DNA of 64,000 nt from Erigeron canadensis. Its lineage: Eukaryota > Streptophyta > Magnoliopsida > Asterales > Asteraceae. Location: contig NC_057768.1 of NCBI RefSeq assembly GCF_010389155.1, positions 10,290,501 through 10,354,500 on the forward strand. The letters are read 5' to 3'. Made by a program: the position numbers and the translations under genes. Below the pieces are notes generated by a model that was not told the DNA's origin, did not search any database, and saw only the letters and a list, made by a program, of their open reading frames with translations. Below, piece by piece: positions 11,611 through 22,749 of the stretch (position 1 is its first letter; each line of letters starts with the position of its first letter).

Positions 11611-11923
11611 TGTTAGAAATCCAAAAATAGTGATAAATTGTAATTTAAGTTAGTGGACTTTATTATTGTTAAGACATGGTGAAATGATTTCTAAGGTTGA
11701 GGGACTAGGAGTGTCAATTAGCTTAATTGTAGATTTAGACTATAAATACCCTCAACTCCTTAGAAATCATAAGCCTTTGATCCATTTTTTACACACATCT
11801 AATACCAGATCGTTCCAATCTCTCTCTCTCACTAGAAATCACATACACACTAAACACACCAAGAACACACACTTGAACCGCCATTGTTGAGATCAAATTC
11901 AGTGCAGAAATCGTGTTATGACA
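11611..11923 (+). repeat. Sire-1 3' LTR (313 bp)
   Basis: Starts TGTTAGAAAT, ends TTATGACA. TATAAATA at 11741-11748 is the likely core promoter; the pyrimidine-rich R/U5 follows. The left LTR in the window starts just inside this TATA box. Confidence 0.93.
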
Positions 11924-12472
11924 CTGCTCTATATAAACGAGGACCTGATCGATCATAGGATATACAACGTTACACACACTTACATATTTACTTGCTTATT
12001 TTCTCTGCTCATACATGTAAACAACCAACACATTTTTCTTTACTTAGAAAGATCGATCAAGTCGCTCTATCATTGTAACCAATTTACACCATTAATAAAA
12101 GAACAAGGCAGGGACGATTGCTTCCTTCCAGGGGTTTTTATGCCGGCAATCCATAAAGGATTAAGGGCTTTTCCTCTATAACAAATCTCGGTGTTCTTTT
12201 TTCATTTCTCTTTATTTTCCGCATTTATTTACGTTTATCTTTCTTTATCTTGCTTAATCTATCTTATATTTGATTATATAGTTATTTGCGAAATCTTTTG
12301 ACTACCTTCTCTTGTTTAAGTCGACATAATCTTGATTTATCATACTTATTTTAAACGCATCTTTGAATCTAAACCAATTTTACAAGCCCTTAACCTCACG
12401 AACGAAAGTTTGGTTACATAATTGATCTAAGTCTTCAAGGTTGATTATCTTGGATAATTTTTGACCAAAACA
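11924..12472 (+). repeat. Tat-family LTR, 3' part, split by Sire-1
   Basis: Matches the complete Tat LTRs at 15589-46912 and 47836-48771 from the TATA box onward: TATATAAA at 11930-11937, a polyadenylation-like AATAAAAG near 12090, the aggcagggacgattgctt block and the end ttttgaccaaaaca. No primer site follows. Instead the Tat pol sequence resumes after atgca (12473-12477), the likely target duplication, so this is a solo or 3' LTR inserted in pol. Its upstream part lies left of the window, beyond Sire-1. Confidence 0.85.
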
Positions 12473-13516
12473 ATGCATCTTCTGGATTCCAATAAATTCA
12501 GATAGAGCTTGAAGATCAAGAAGTAACAGCCTTCATGACTGTAACAGGTATATATATTGTTATACTGCTATGCCTTTTGGATTAAAAAATGCAGGTGCGA
12601 CGTACCAAAGACTGGTGAATATGATGTTCAAAGATCAACTGGGGGATACGATGGAGGTTTACATCGATGATATGGTAGTAAAATCAAAAAAGGCAGAAGG
12701 TCACCTCAAGGATCTTGAAGTTGCCTCCAACATCCTAGATCACTTCAACATGAAGCTCAATCCGACGAAATGCAATTTTGGAGTAGGCTCAGAAAAATTC
12801 CTAGGTTATTTAGTAACCAAAAGAGGAATTGAAGTGAGTCTGGAACAAATAAAGGCAATTATGGAGCTAAAATCCCCCAGGAATGTAAAGGATATCCAAA
12901 GATTGACCGACAGATTGGCAGCTTTGAACAGATTCATATCAAGATCATCAGATAGATGTAAGGAATTCTATGATATGCTAAAGAAAAACAAGGAGTTCGA
13001 ATGGGGTGAAAAACAAGAAGAGGCGTTCCAAGCGTTGAAGGTGTATCTTTCAGCTCCACCTTTGTTAATGAACCCAGAAAAAGGTGAGATACTATTTTTA
13101 TATCTCTCAGTGTCTTCAGAGGCAATAAGCGTTGTGCTTGTAAAAGAGCACGAAGGTAAACAACATCCTATCTATTACGTTAGTAAAAGTCTATTAAATG
13201 TTGAAACTAGGTATTCACACTTAGAAAAATTAATACTAGCATTAATAATGGCTTCAACTAAGCTTAGATATTATTTTGAAACACATCCTATCCATATAAA
13301 AACTAATTATCCCATAAAAAATGTGCTTAGAAAACCAGAATTATCAAGTAGAATGGCTAAATGGTTTGTTAAGTTAAGTACGTTTAATATAACTTATGAA
13401 CCTAGAACTGCTATTAAATCCCAAGCCTTAGCTGGTTTTGTGGTTGATTTTACTAGTGATTTACAACCAGAAGCTGATTTAGAAGTTAAAATGTTAACTG
13501 AGAATAATGAAAAGTG
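12473..13516 (+). pseudogene. pol: Tat-1 reverse transcriptase (C-terminal part) and degenerate RNase H
   Basis: Ty3/Gypsy RT enters at the conserved ASSGFQ block; the N-terminal half is left of the window, beyond the inserted LTR. MPFGLKNAGATYQRL and YIDDMVVKSKK (catalytic YIDD, near 12659) are intact. The thumb leads to a Gypsy RNase H in which the first catalytic Asp is replaced (LYLSVSSEAISVVL), as is usual for the non-catalytic RNase H of Tat/Ogre elements. The 315-codon ORF 12570-13517 ends in TGA just before the second RNase H. Confidence 0.88.
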
Positions 13517-13948
13517 AATATTACATGTTGATGGTGCGGCAAATGTAAGAGAAATAGGTCTAGGAATCATATTAAAATCACCACAGGGGATATATTACCT
13601 CAATCTATTAGTTGTGAATTTACCGCTACTAATAATGAAACAGAATATGAAGCTTTAATAGCAGGGTTAGAATTAGCTAAAAGTATGGGTATTAGATGCT
13701 TGCAAGTTTATGTGGATTCTCTGCTATTAGCAAATCATTTTAATGGGTCTTACGTAGTTAAAGGTGAAAAGTTAATGGCTTATTTAGAAGTAGTAAAAAC
13801 TTTAGGTAAGAACTTTGATTCCTTTAGCATAGAACAAGTTCCAAGACAAGAAAATATAGAAGCAGATGCTTTAGCTTACTTAGGATCCTCACTTAATATC
13901 CCACCTGATACTAAAATACCTATAATAAAGATAATAAACCAGCTATAG
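13517..13948 (+). pseudogene. pol: Tat-1 archaeal-type second RNase H
   Basis: Starts with HVDGAANVREIGLG (first catalytic Asp), loses frame near 13590, regains TEYEALIAG in another frame (second acidic residue) and VYVDSLLLANHF (third), and ends with the VPRQENIEADALA block. A second, archaeal-type RNase H after the degenerate one identifies the Tat/Ogre lineage. It would remove the RNA strand during reverse transcription. The frameshift and the TAG at 13946-13948 disable it. Confidence 0.85.
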
Positions 13949-13953
13949 AGACT

Positions 13954-15251
13954 TTGCAAGTTAAAACAGTCGATGATCATACGTTAGAGGAGTCCAGCTC
14001 TGGGGACAATTCAGAATCTTGGATTGATCCAATTATGAAATATTGGCAAGAAGGAACTATTTCAGAAAAGGAAAGTCATAGAGCCTTCAAAACAAAGGTA
14101 TCCTACTTCTCTATTATACAAAATAGATTATACAGGAAATCACTTGCAGGTCCATACTTAAGATGTTTGGAAAAAGAAGAAGCACAAGAGGTGATGAGAG
14201 AGATACATGATGGATAATGTGGAAACCATTCTTGGGCCAGGGCATTACGCGCTAAGATAGTTAGAACAGGATATTATTGGCCTACCATGGATAGAGATAC
14301 AAAGGATTATGTGAAGAAGTGTGATGGTTGTCAAAGACATGGTAACATATATCATCAGCCAGCTGAACCAATGTATCCCAATGTTTCATCTTGGCCTTTC
14401 ATGAAATGGGGGATGGATATAGTTGGACCAATGCCAAAGGCACCTTGTGGAAAGAGATTCATGTTAGCCATGACAGATTATTTCATGAAGTGGATAGAAG
14501 CAGAAGCTTTTGTTCAAGTAGAGGAAACAGAAGTAATTTCTTTCATTAAAGGAAATATACTTACTAGATTTGGAGTACCAGCTGAAATAACTTGTGATAA
14601 TGGCTCACAATTTATTGGAAGAAGAACTACCAGATTTTGTGAAAGTTATGGCATAAAATTGATTACATCTACTCCTATTCACCCTCAAGCTAATGGTCAA
14701 GCAGAATCAAGCAATAAGATTATCGTTAATAATCTAAAGAAAAGGATAAAAGGTAAGAAAGGACTGTGGGCAGAGAAGTTGCCATTTGTACTTTGGGCTG
14801 ATAGGACTAGTGTCAAACATGACACTGGGCACACACCATTCTCTTTGGTGTTTGGAACTGAAGCAGTACTTTCGGCAGAAATGATGGTGCCAACGGCAAG
14901 ATGTAGTCTGCAGACAGATCAAGATAATAATCAAGCATTATTTGAAGATCTTGAGTTAGTAGATGAGCTAAGGGAAGCTGCAAAAATTCGCATAGCTGCA
15001 TATCAGCAACAAGTAACAAGGGTGTACAATAAGAAAATAAGAATCAGGAGATTTAAAGTTGGAATTTAGTATTAAGAAAGGCTTTCAAAAATATTACAAA
15101 GAAATCTGACGGAAAGCTTCCTCCAAAATGGGAAGGTCCTTACTTCATATATTCAGAAGTAGGCAAAGGATCTTATTGGCTCCAAGAGCCAGAAGGTAGA
15201 ATGATTCAAAGAGCATGGAATGCAATCTATCTTAAAGCTTACTATCAGTAG
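13954..15251 (+). pseudogene. pol: Tat-1 integrase
   Basis: A short linker leads to the HHCC domain (GYYWPTM, CDGCQRHGN), which has a TAA at 14215-14217. The core has WGMDIVGPMP (first Asp), CDNGSQFIG (second Asp) and the HPQANGQAESSN block (Glu). The ORF 14287-15069 is open for 260 codons. After a stop at 15067-15069 the C-terminal domain continues in another frame (PPKWEGPYFI, RAWNAIYLK) to TAG at 15249-15251. It inserts cDNA into host DNA; this copy is broken. Confidence 0.88.
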
Positions 15252-15588
15252 AAAATTGTTATTTTAATTTAACAATGAAACTAACTTGAGCGTTGGAGTG
15301 GCATTTAGCCAAAACGGTTAATGTCTATTCTTGGTATGCATTTTATCTTGATATTCTAGTACAGGATCATCAACATTCAAGATCTTAGTTTAGTATTTCT
15401 ATCTAAAAAATCTTCTTAAAACTCTTTTTAGCCTAAACTCTTAGTTTAGTAATTTTTGTTAAGAAAACTTTCCTTTTTTATTGAAGATCCTTGAACACCA
15501 AACCCCACTTACAAATCTTCGGTTCTTGAGTTGTCTAAAATCCTTTCAAAAATTATCTTAGGTAATTTTTGATTGAAACAATGACCAT
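15252..15588 (+). other. Tat-1 3' untranslated region
   Basis: The acttgagcg-ggagtggc segment near 15285 is shared with the equivalent place in Tat-2 (56050). No ORF and no clear polypurine tract are seen before the LTR that starts at 15589. Bases 15551-15580 resemble the last 30 bases of the Tat LTR. Confidence 0.6.
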
Positions 15589-16222
15589 TGTTATGGGTGA
15601 AATTTCAGGTGTCATTATCTTGAAGGCCCAAGATCTTGAAGTCGTAGGATCTTGACATATCTGAATAATCTGAATAATTATTGTTGTTTTGCTAACAATA
15701 TATTTCAAGTGTCATTGTTATTTCCATACGAGATAACTATGCAGGGTCTAGAATCTTCAATATGAGGCTTTGAAGAATACCTCTAACGGTATAAACAAGG
15801 TTTAACACATGTTTTATCTTAGCAACACGCAAAGAAGACTAAGTCCACCAACATAATCGGACTTCAAGCTGATTTCCACATGAGGAGAATATCTTCAAAC
15901 GGCTATAATATCTGTCAAGATATGCTCAACGTTCCTTTAACGAAGACCTGGAAGATCTCTACAAAGACGGAAGATTAGTTAGGGTCTTGAGTCTATATAA
16001 ACGATGGAAGTTGATCGATCATAGGCATCTGATTCATTATCTTTCTGCTCATAAACACTTGTACTCACACATCACTTTCATCACTTATATTTTCACACTT
16101 AGAAACATCGATCAACAGAATTCATCATTGTAATCATTTTAAACACAACTAATAAGAGAACAAAGGCAGGGACGATTGCTTCCTCCCGGGGTTTTTATGC
16201 CGGCGATCCTTAAAGGATTAAG
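15589..16222 (+). repeat. Tat-2 5' LTR, left part
   Basis: Starts TGTTATGGGTGAAATTTC, like the solo LTR at 47836. TATATAAA at 15994-16001; AATAAGAGAACAAAGGCAGG near 16150 marks the polyadenylation region. It is interrupted at TTAAG (16218-16222) by Sire-2 and resumes at 46596. Together the parts make about 951 bp. Confidence 0.9.
16218..16222 (+). other. Target-site duplication of Sire-2, left copy
   Basis: TTAAG here and at 46591-46595, immediately outside the two Sire-2 LTRs. Dropping one copy makes the Tat LTR continuous with its relatives. Confidence 0.93.
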
Positions 16223-16771
16223 TGAAAGTCCCCTTGAATCAGATCGTTAATAGTTTGCTCCAGTTATCTAGAGGTGCAGAATCCCTCTCTACAACTTAGT
16301 GATTCACAACGAAGCCCCTAGATCACCTGCTGCCTCACAGATCTTCTTCGGGCTAGCGGAACAATCCTTTGACCTATTAACCTGCTATACTAGCTTGATA
16401 ATTCGACAAATGTTCAACCCTAATCTCTGTTAGGGTTCGGTATTTATAGGAAAACACGATCTAGGCTTTCAGCGAGTCGGCCTCGCATTTTCTGCCCAGC
16501 TCGGCACCTTTACGAGGTCGTAATTGTGTCCCACCTTATATTTGTCCCTGCAAATACGATGTCATATTCCTATAGGTTGCCTCATATTTGACCCTGCAAG
16601 TACGAGGTCACATTTCATACTTAAGCAGATTAATTACACATTCAATACTTAAACTTGATCTAGTATTCTATCCATAATCCCAAGTTCATTGATGACAATC
16701 ACATGAAAAAGACATATTACAATAAAACCCCAAACAATCTAGACTGCTATTGACATAGACGTGCACTTACA
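16223..16771 (-). repeat. Sire-2 3' LTR (549 bp)
   Basis: Starts tgaaagtcc on + (the inner end of the other copy reads tcaaagtcc) and ends gcacttaca. On the minus strand, TATAAATA (16441-16448) has three copies of the TACGAGGTCGTA-type palindrome upstream (near 16513, 16546 and 16587). Confidence 0.92.
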
Positions 16772-16783
16772 GACTCCCCCTTG
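16772..16783 (-). other. Sire-2 polypurine tract
   Basis: On the minus strand CCAAGGGGGAGTC directly precedes the 3' LTR (TGTAAGTGCACG). Confidence 0.9.
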
Positions 16784-16838
16784 GCAATAGCTTCTAGACG
16801 TTAAAATAAATGTCTTCGTCTTTGTCTTTGTCATTAAT

Positions 16839-19319
16839 CTACTTCTTCTGCTTCTTCTTCTTGCTCTGGCTCTGCTCCCACTTAATCTCAGTCTCATTCT
16901 CAAAATCAGAATCTGACTCTGACTCTGAAGGAGTATGAGTTAACCCTAACCGCTCCTTCTCTGGATCCCTCAGAGATCCTAGATCATAATAATAATCTGA
17001 GATCTCTCCTATAGCTCTCATATGAGCATGTGGATCATAACCCAATCTCTTCTCTAGTCTATGCATGATTAATGGATGCAAATCTGACCTTGTAGAAGTA
17101 TTGGTAGTAGAATCGGTCTTGGTTGACTCACTATCCTGAGCACTAGCATCTTCAGTATCAAGAGCAACATCACTAGATTGCCCTACCAAACCCTTACCCA
17201 ATCGATCAATGTCAACATCTTCTGTAAGGTGTTTGGTTTGAGGTGCCTCAAGCTCAACTAGTGTGTTTATCTCTGTAGTCATCAGTTCTCGAGCTTAGGA
17301 GCTTCTGAGGTTGCCTTGCTAGCAACACCAGCCTAGCTAGACTCTCCTTGAGTCTCTGTTCTGAACACAGAACTACCTCATAGCTCTTGAGTAGCTCTAG
17401 CAGCATCTGGATCTTCATTATGATCATCATCATTCCCTGCCTTAGCTAGCTCATCACCTCTGCAACCTAAGCTATCTCTCTCAACTCTACTCTTGAGATA
17501 GTTGTCGATGAGCTCATGTAGTTTTTCTTTATAGATCTTGACTCCATCTTTAATGCATCTACCATCCGGACAACCTTCTCATCTAGAGCTAAATACTTCT
17601 TGTACAAGTTAGACACAACAACCTCTGCCTTGTTTAGCCTATCTATAAGCTCTACATTCTTAGCAGCTTCATTCTTTAAGTTCTCAGACAATTGATGGAC
17701 CAAGCTCCTCATCTCAGACATGTCTCTGTCATGTTTATCTTTTTGCTCAGACAGTTGTCTCTGCAAACCAGCAATATCTTGAGTAGCTTCTTCCGTTGTC
17801 TGTGGTTGTCTTGTCTCTTGTACAATAACTGGTATACTTTGTGAGACACTAGTAGCAACAACAGAAGTCTCTTGTGCCCTGACAAGGGTTCTTCTCTTAG
17901 ACATAGGCTGCTCTGGCACCCAATCTTCATCAGTCTCTCTCACTCTTCTTCTTCCTTGAGTGGCCTCTGTAGGTCTAGGAACCATTCGAGATCCAACTCT
18001 GATGAATGCATGAGATCTGTAAGGATCCTCATCACCATCACTGCTGGAATCATCATCAGAATGTACAAAAGGCTCTCTGTCAGCTTCAACTTCCACAACA
18101 TCCTTTCCTCTACCTACACCATCATCATCTGATCCACTAGCCTGACCAACACCTGACTCACTAGTTTTACCAACATCTTACCCACTAGCTTTAGCTGCTT
18201 CAGAACCAATTGCAGTTCCAGCTACATAATCATCTATGTCCTGGTTTAGGTCCACATCCACTAGATCATCATCATTGGGATTGTACCTCTGCACTTGTGC
18301 AATATCACCATCTGGATCAGCCATCTCCTCCAAAAAATCATCAATGATCTCAGGATTGGCACCAGGTTCGTTAATCACATCATCTGCAATCTGTATAACA
18401 ACTTCAGGCTCTTCTGGTGCATTTGCCTGCAGTTCAATATCATGCAGCTACTCTGGAAGCTCAACATCCCCAACAGCTTCACCATCCACTGGCTGAGGCC
18501 CTTTATAAGCTGATATGACCTCATCCGCAGGTGCCACGAAGTTGGCATTAATGATCGCACCAAATAATGCTACATCCTGAGCATTAGGATCATTTTGGTA
18601 TCTCGAGAAAAACTCATCATAACCACGGTGGATGATCGAGCTCACTTGCTTCACTTCCCCTACAGCTTGCAGATTTGGAAGTCGAGCATTGATAATCATC
18701 GTCACGAACCTAGGAAACATAAAAAAGCTCCTATTTCCCGTGGCTGTGATCTGTTTCCTCATCTCATTGAAGAAGAACTTCGAGAAACTATACGGCTTAT
18801 CAAAAACTAAGCCAACCATCTGTGCCTGTGGTTCCTGATTCAACGTATCAAAACCAAACTTCTTGTTACTCAAACTAACATTAAGCACATAAGAAAGATA
18901 CCTCCACCTGCTATAGAAACCCTTCTTAAACAAGGTTCTACTTGCCAGGTCACCTGCAAACCCCATCCTCCGGAAAGCACCTTGAATAACTTCATGACGG
19001 AACTTAGTGAGACCTGTCGCACCACCTTCCTGTTCAACTGTACCTAACCGAAGTATACCAATGAGATCTATAGCTGTGAACTGTATCAGCTGTCCTGCAA
19101 CAGTGGTATGAAACTATATTCGTTTCCGGCACGAACAATGTTAGCATTTGCCGAGAAATCTGTTAGATAATCTATATAGATAACCGGAGAATGAGTAAGC
19201 GCATGATGAACTCTTGATCTTCTAAAGAACGCGAATATCTCATGATAATATTCGGTTCCCTCTTGATTATCACCAAAGTTCATCACATAGTTATGTGCAC
19301 CTATGAAATTTCTTGCCAT
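16839..19319 (-). pseudogene. Sire-2 post-pol gene (uncharacterised)
   Basis: The minus-strand ATG at 19319 (MARNFIGAHNY) lies two bases after an acceptor-like ATTACAG. Homology to the Sire-3 post-pol gene runs through frames: an N-terminal domain to about 19090, FTAIDLIGILRLGTVE in the next frame, then 18966-18448 (MGFAGDLASRTLF, KPYSFSKFFFNEM, FFMFPRFVTMII). An acidic middle follows, with a coiled-coil-like segment at 17800-17490, and a conserved tail (LHPLIMHRLEKRLGYDP, 17070-17020). It ends in a basic KKKKQKK and TAG at 16839-16841. Several frameshifts and stops. No TM segment is evident. The function is unknown; env-like is only a positional analogy. Confidence 0.75.
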
Positions 19320-19389
19320 TTCTGTAATCAATAACAATCAATTAATTACCTAACTCGACATAAAAATTCATATGCATAACATATACAAC

Positions 19390-19700
19390 TAGCATTATCT
19401 CTGTAATCTAGTCAAACATATAAATTATCCCTGTAATTTTTAACAAATACAATTAACATAAATTATCTCTGTACTTTAGTTAACATCATTAACTTTAATT
19501 ATCTCTGTAATTAAGTTAAACACATATAAATAACATAAATTATCTCGGTAATTTAGTTATACAAAAATTAACTCATTTTCAAATATTTATTAATCATGAA
19601 CTTTTGAAAATCTGTTAAATTAACTTAAATTATCCCTGTAATTAAGTTAAAATAATAATTAACCAATTTTCAAATATTTATAAAAATAAAACTATTGAAA
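19390..19700. repeat. Degenerate repeats of AAATTATCTCTGTAATTTAG
   Basis: Six or more imperfect copies spaced about 35-60 bases, inside the intron-like stretch of the post-pol gene. AT-rich; no function seen. Confidence 0.75.
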
Positions 19701-19709
19701 ATCTGTTAA

Positions 19710-20410
19710 GTCAGATACGAGGTCCTATCTCTGTACGAGGTCGTATTTCAAGTCAAAATATGGTCAACCAAAATCTAAAATACGAGGTCGTATTTTCCAA
19801 TTTGGATCGTATTTGGTCCAGGTCGTAAATCGGCATCGTATTTCGAAAGTCAAACCAGTCAAAATAAATTGACATTTGCGAGGTCATAAATTGACATGTT
19901 CATCTTCCCCAACGCGATTTTACGATTTACCCAACCAAAGTTCATGAAAGTTGTTTCTATACACTCGTATTCAAACAACAAAAGTACCCCAACCCTTATT
20001 TTTAACCCAAAAACATCAAAATCGAAGAACTTAGGAAAATCTAATTCGAAAATTTCGAATCCTATTTTCTTGATTTTCTTGTTGCATGGTTAACTTTATT
20101 ACGATCAGGTAGTATACCTAGATTCAGAATTTCGAGATGATCACAAATATATCAATGAAAAACTCTCGATCTAAACGTATCTATCGAATCACGAATGGGG
20201 TAGCAAAGTGGTTTTTCGGGATCGTAATGCTCTAATTTTGATTTTTAATATGTGAGGTCGTGTTTCGATAATCTGGGTATATATACCCAATCGACCCGAA
20301 TGGGTCTGGGTCAACCCGACCCATCCAATTACGAGGTCGTATCTGCATAAGGTCCAATAGACCAATTGCGAGGTCGTATTCTGCCTCTTGCCAATTACGA
20401 GATCGTAATT
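19710..20410. repeat. Cluster of TACGAGGTCGTA palindromes
   Basis: About ten copies or half-copies, for example near 19715, 19738, 19780, 19800-19850, 19878, 20250, 20330, 20370 and 20396. AATACGA-GG-TCGTATT forms a 7-bp stem. The same motif occurs in the Sire-2 LTRs and leader. Confidence 0.85.
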
Positions 20411-20809
20411 AACACCTGCACACTTTAAACTTCAAATTTTCATCAAAGTTTCTAAATAATTGATCAACGTTTATAACAAACTTCCTGGAAATATGAAAAA
20501 AAAACTAAAATGACCATACCTATAGCCATCCAATATTCATCTTTTTCCTAATCTTCGTCTTAAACCTGAAAAGTTAATAAACTTACCAAAATTTTTTAAC
20601 TTTTCCATGATCAATCTTTCTTAAACCACTTGTAAACGAGCTTTCCCCTTAATTGTGTTCAGAATCGGGAATTGAACTTTTAGACCACTTATAAACATAT
20701 CTGTACCACTTGTAAACACTCATAAAATTGTAATTGTAATTGTACCATTTGGAAACTTACACACTTGCAATTGTACTTTACAATATACATAGTTATAAAA
20801 TTGATTCTT

Positions 20810-21010
20810 CATTCTTATATCTCCCCTTCAATTTTATGACTAGATAATATAACGATGATTAATCGTCATAACAACAATCATTCTTATGTACTTTCCCTCA
20901 ATGTATGACTGGGATACATAATGATGATATTTTATCAAAGCAATTAATCATTCTCATGTACCCCCCCCTCAATTCATGACTGGGATACATAACTATGATT
21001 AATTATCAGG
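20810..21010 (-). repeat. Three tandem units of about 80 bp with PPT-like boxes
   Basis: Each unit has a pyrimidine run (ctccccttcaa, tttccctcaa, ccccccctcaa on +), then atgactgg-ata, then atgatta. On the minus strand these are PPT-like purine tracts. Confidence 0.75.
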
Positions 21011-21224
21011 GCACAAGTATTCATTATGAAATGTGGCAAAAAAAAATACTCATTTCACAATTTATTTAGAAATTCTTATAATATAAAATCTCTTTATATT
21101 ATATAAATTTCAAACAATGTAACATATTGATTATAACTTCATATTCTTATGAAAAACAAATTCATAACTATATGACCTAAATAATCAATACATAAAATAT
21201 CTTTCACATATATAAGTATGTTTC

Positions 21225-21780
21225 GATATCTAAAGTTTCAAAAGAAATCTTTGAAGACTTTTCATATTTAAACATAATACTTATGTCTAAGATACATTTA
21301 ACCTTTCACATTCATATATCCGTTTCTATTTCTAAGGTTTATACACATAAAACCTTTCAAATTCAAACGATATATCTATATCTAAGGCTTATAAATAATC
21401 CTTTCACATTTAACCATCATGTTTCTATGTATAAGGATTTTTTGGGTAAACTATGTAATGCCTTTAATATTCACCTAATGTCTATGTCAAAAGTTTTTCA
21501 TAAACTTCTACACTCACATTAAGTCTATATCTAAAGTTTTACATAACTTTTTTTATTCACAGTAAGTCAATGTCTAAGATTTCAAATAATCTTCTACATT
21601 CACAAACTGTCTATATCTAAGGATAGTACTTAACTACTTGTGAAATTCCATTATGTCTATGTCTAAGATTTTAATACTCTTCTACATTCACAAAATGTTA
21701 ATGTTCACAAAGTAATCTAACATAGTTGATAATCTTTTATATTCAAATCAAGATTTCTATATCTAAGATCTTCAACTTAA
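21225..21780. repeat. Degenerate tandem repeats, about 55-75 bp
   Basis: Eight or more imperfect units built on tctatatctaagg and cttttacattcac. No coding potential; Sire-2 post-pol noncoding DNA. Confidence 0.75.
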
Positions 21781-22064
21781 AAAGACACAACTATTAATAC
21801 TTTGTTAAAATTGCATAGCAAAAACAATTAAAACCTGATATCCTTAGCATTTGTCTTGAAAATTTCAGTCTTTTGCTCAGAAATCCTTCCATTAGATTGA
21901 CTTCTCTGCAAATATACTTAAAAATACTAATTTCGAGACAACAAAAATTAATTGCCATATCCAAAACTTGATCCTCGGAAACTTCAGATTTGAGAAGCAA
22001 ACTTCAAACTCTGTGTATCGTCATGACACTCAACTAATGCACTAAAGCTTGTTGTATTTCTCCC

Positions 22065-22747
22065 TGTAGATGAAGATTCATTGTGACAATCGCAAAATAG
22101 ATTTGATTATCGTTTATGTTTTAGGAACTATGTTTGTAATCATTTAAATAAGAACTTGTGTTGATATTTAATGATTACGTTTGAACTTCAATATTATATT
22201 TGTGTGTTTTGTATTGTGTTTGTGTGTTATATATTGTTTTGCAACTACAAGAACATAGAATCAAGGTTTATAAGTGTCGTAGAACACTTTAACAATGATT
22301 GGATGTTATGTACGAGCCAAACAAAGCTACACAAAGAGTCAAAGGTCGTCCCTCGTGCTGACGTCATCAGTATGTAGGAACAACCTCGTGCTGACGTCAA
22401 CACAAGGTAAGTCGATTGATTTATTGTCTCGGGTCTAATCTGCGATTAAGCCCTAAGCCCACACGATCCAATACATAACTAGTATAAATACAAGACCTAA
22501 TCTACAGAATTAGGTTAATCTTGGTTAATTGTTTTGAGATTGTTTTGATTATACACGAATCAACGTTATTTGTTCCTTCGTGTGTCATCCTACACGAACC
22601 ACAAGCCTTGTGCATCTCCTTGGGTTGGTTAATTGCTTATTAATCGACAAAAGGCAATAGCAATCTAGTTATCTCAAGAGGATTCCGCACTCTTGACATA
22701 ACGAATCACATCTTATTACGATCCACGCAACAATAGGGCACCTTTCA
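22065..22747 (+). repeat. Sire-3 5' LTR
   Basis: Starts TGTAGATGAAG, ends CACCTTTCA. TATAAATA at 22483-22490. Upstream at 22351-22366 and 22384-22407 are two copies of a palindrome centred on TGACGTCA. Confidence 0.93.
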
Positions 22748-22749
22748 AG

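Larger units (their letters stand above)
1..11923 (+). mobile_element. Sire-1: Copia/Sirevirus-like LTR retrotransposon, 5' end cut by window
   Basis: Direct repeats at 1-179 and 11747-11923 are the 3' parts of two LTRs. A Met-tRNA primer site follows the first, and a polypurine tract ends exactly at the second. Between them are gag, PR, IN, RT and RNase H in Copia order. Sirevirus-like traits are the long Gag with coiled coil, the TQT motifs, the RT/RNase H sequence and several polypurine-like boxes after pol. Over the 177 shared LTR bases I count about four substitutions and one 2-bp indel, so the insertion is fairly young. Gag and pol still carry several frameshifts and stops. The element lies inside a Tat-family LTR; the five bases after it are ctgct, and the matching left copy is outside the window. 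Confidence 0.93.
19322..20420 (-). promoter_or_regulatory. Candidate internal promoter, leader and intron of Sire-2 post-pol gene
   Basis: Reading on minus: a palindrome cluster (near 20410-20330 with further copies to 19710), TATATATA inside gggtatatataccc (20275-20288), a leader, and a donor-like TAG|GTATAC at 20118/20117. An AT-rich stretch of about 796 bases follows, ending in ATTACAG at 19322, then AA and the ATG at 19319. The order matches Sire-3 and Sire-4. No expression data. Confidence 0.45.

Noticed and set aside
17872..18810. Plus-strand ORFs opposite the Sire-2 post-pol gene
   Set aside because: Ser-rich shadows of acidic and Glu/Ser-rich coding sequence on minus, where homology to Sire-3 lies.
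16839..19319. A retroviral envelope gene
   Set aside because: Position fits, but I see no signal peptide, TM segment, cleavage site or glycosylation pattern. Annotated as uncharacterised instead.
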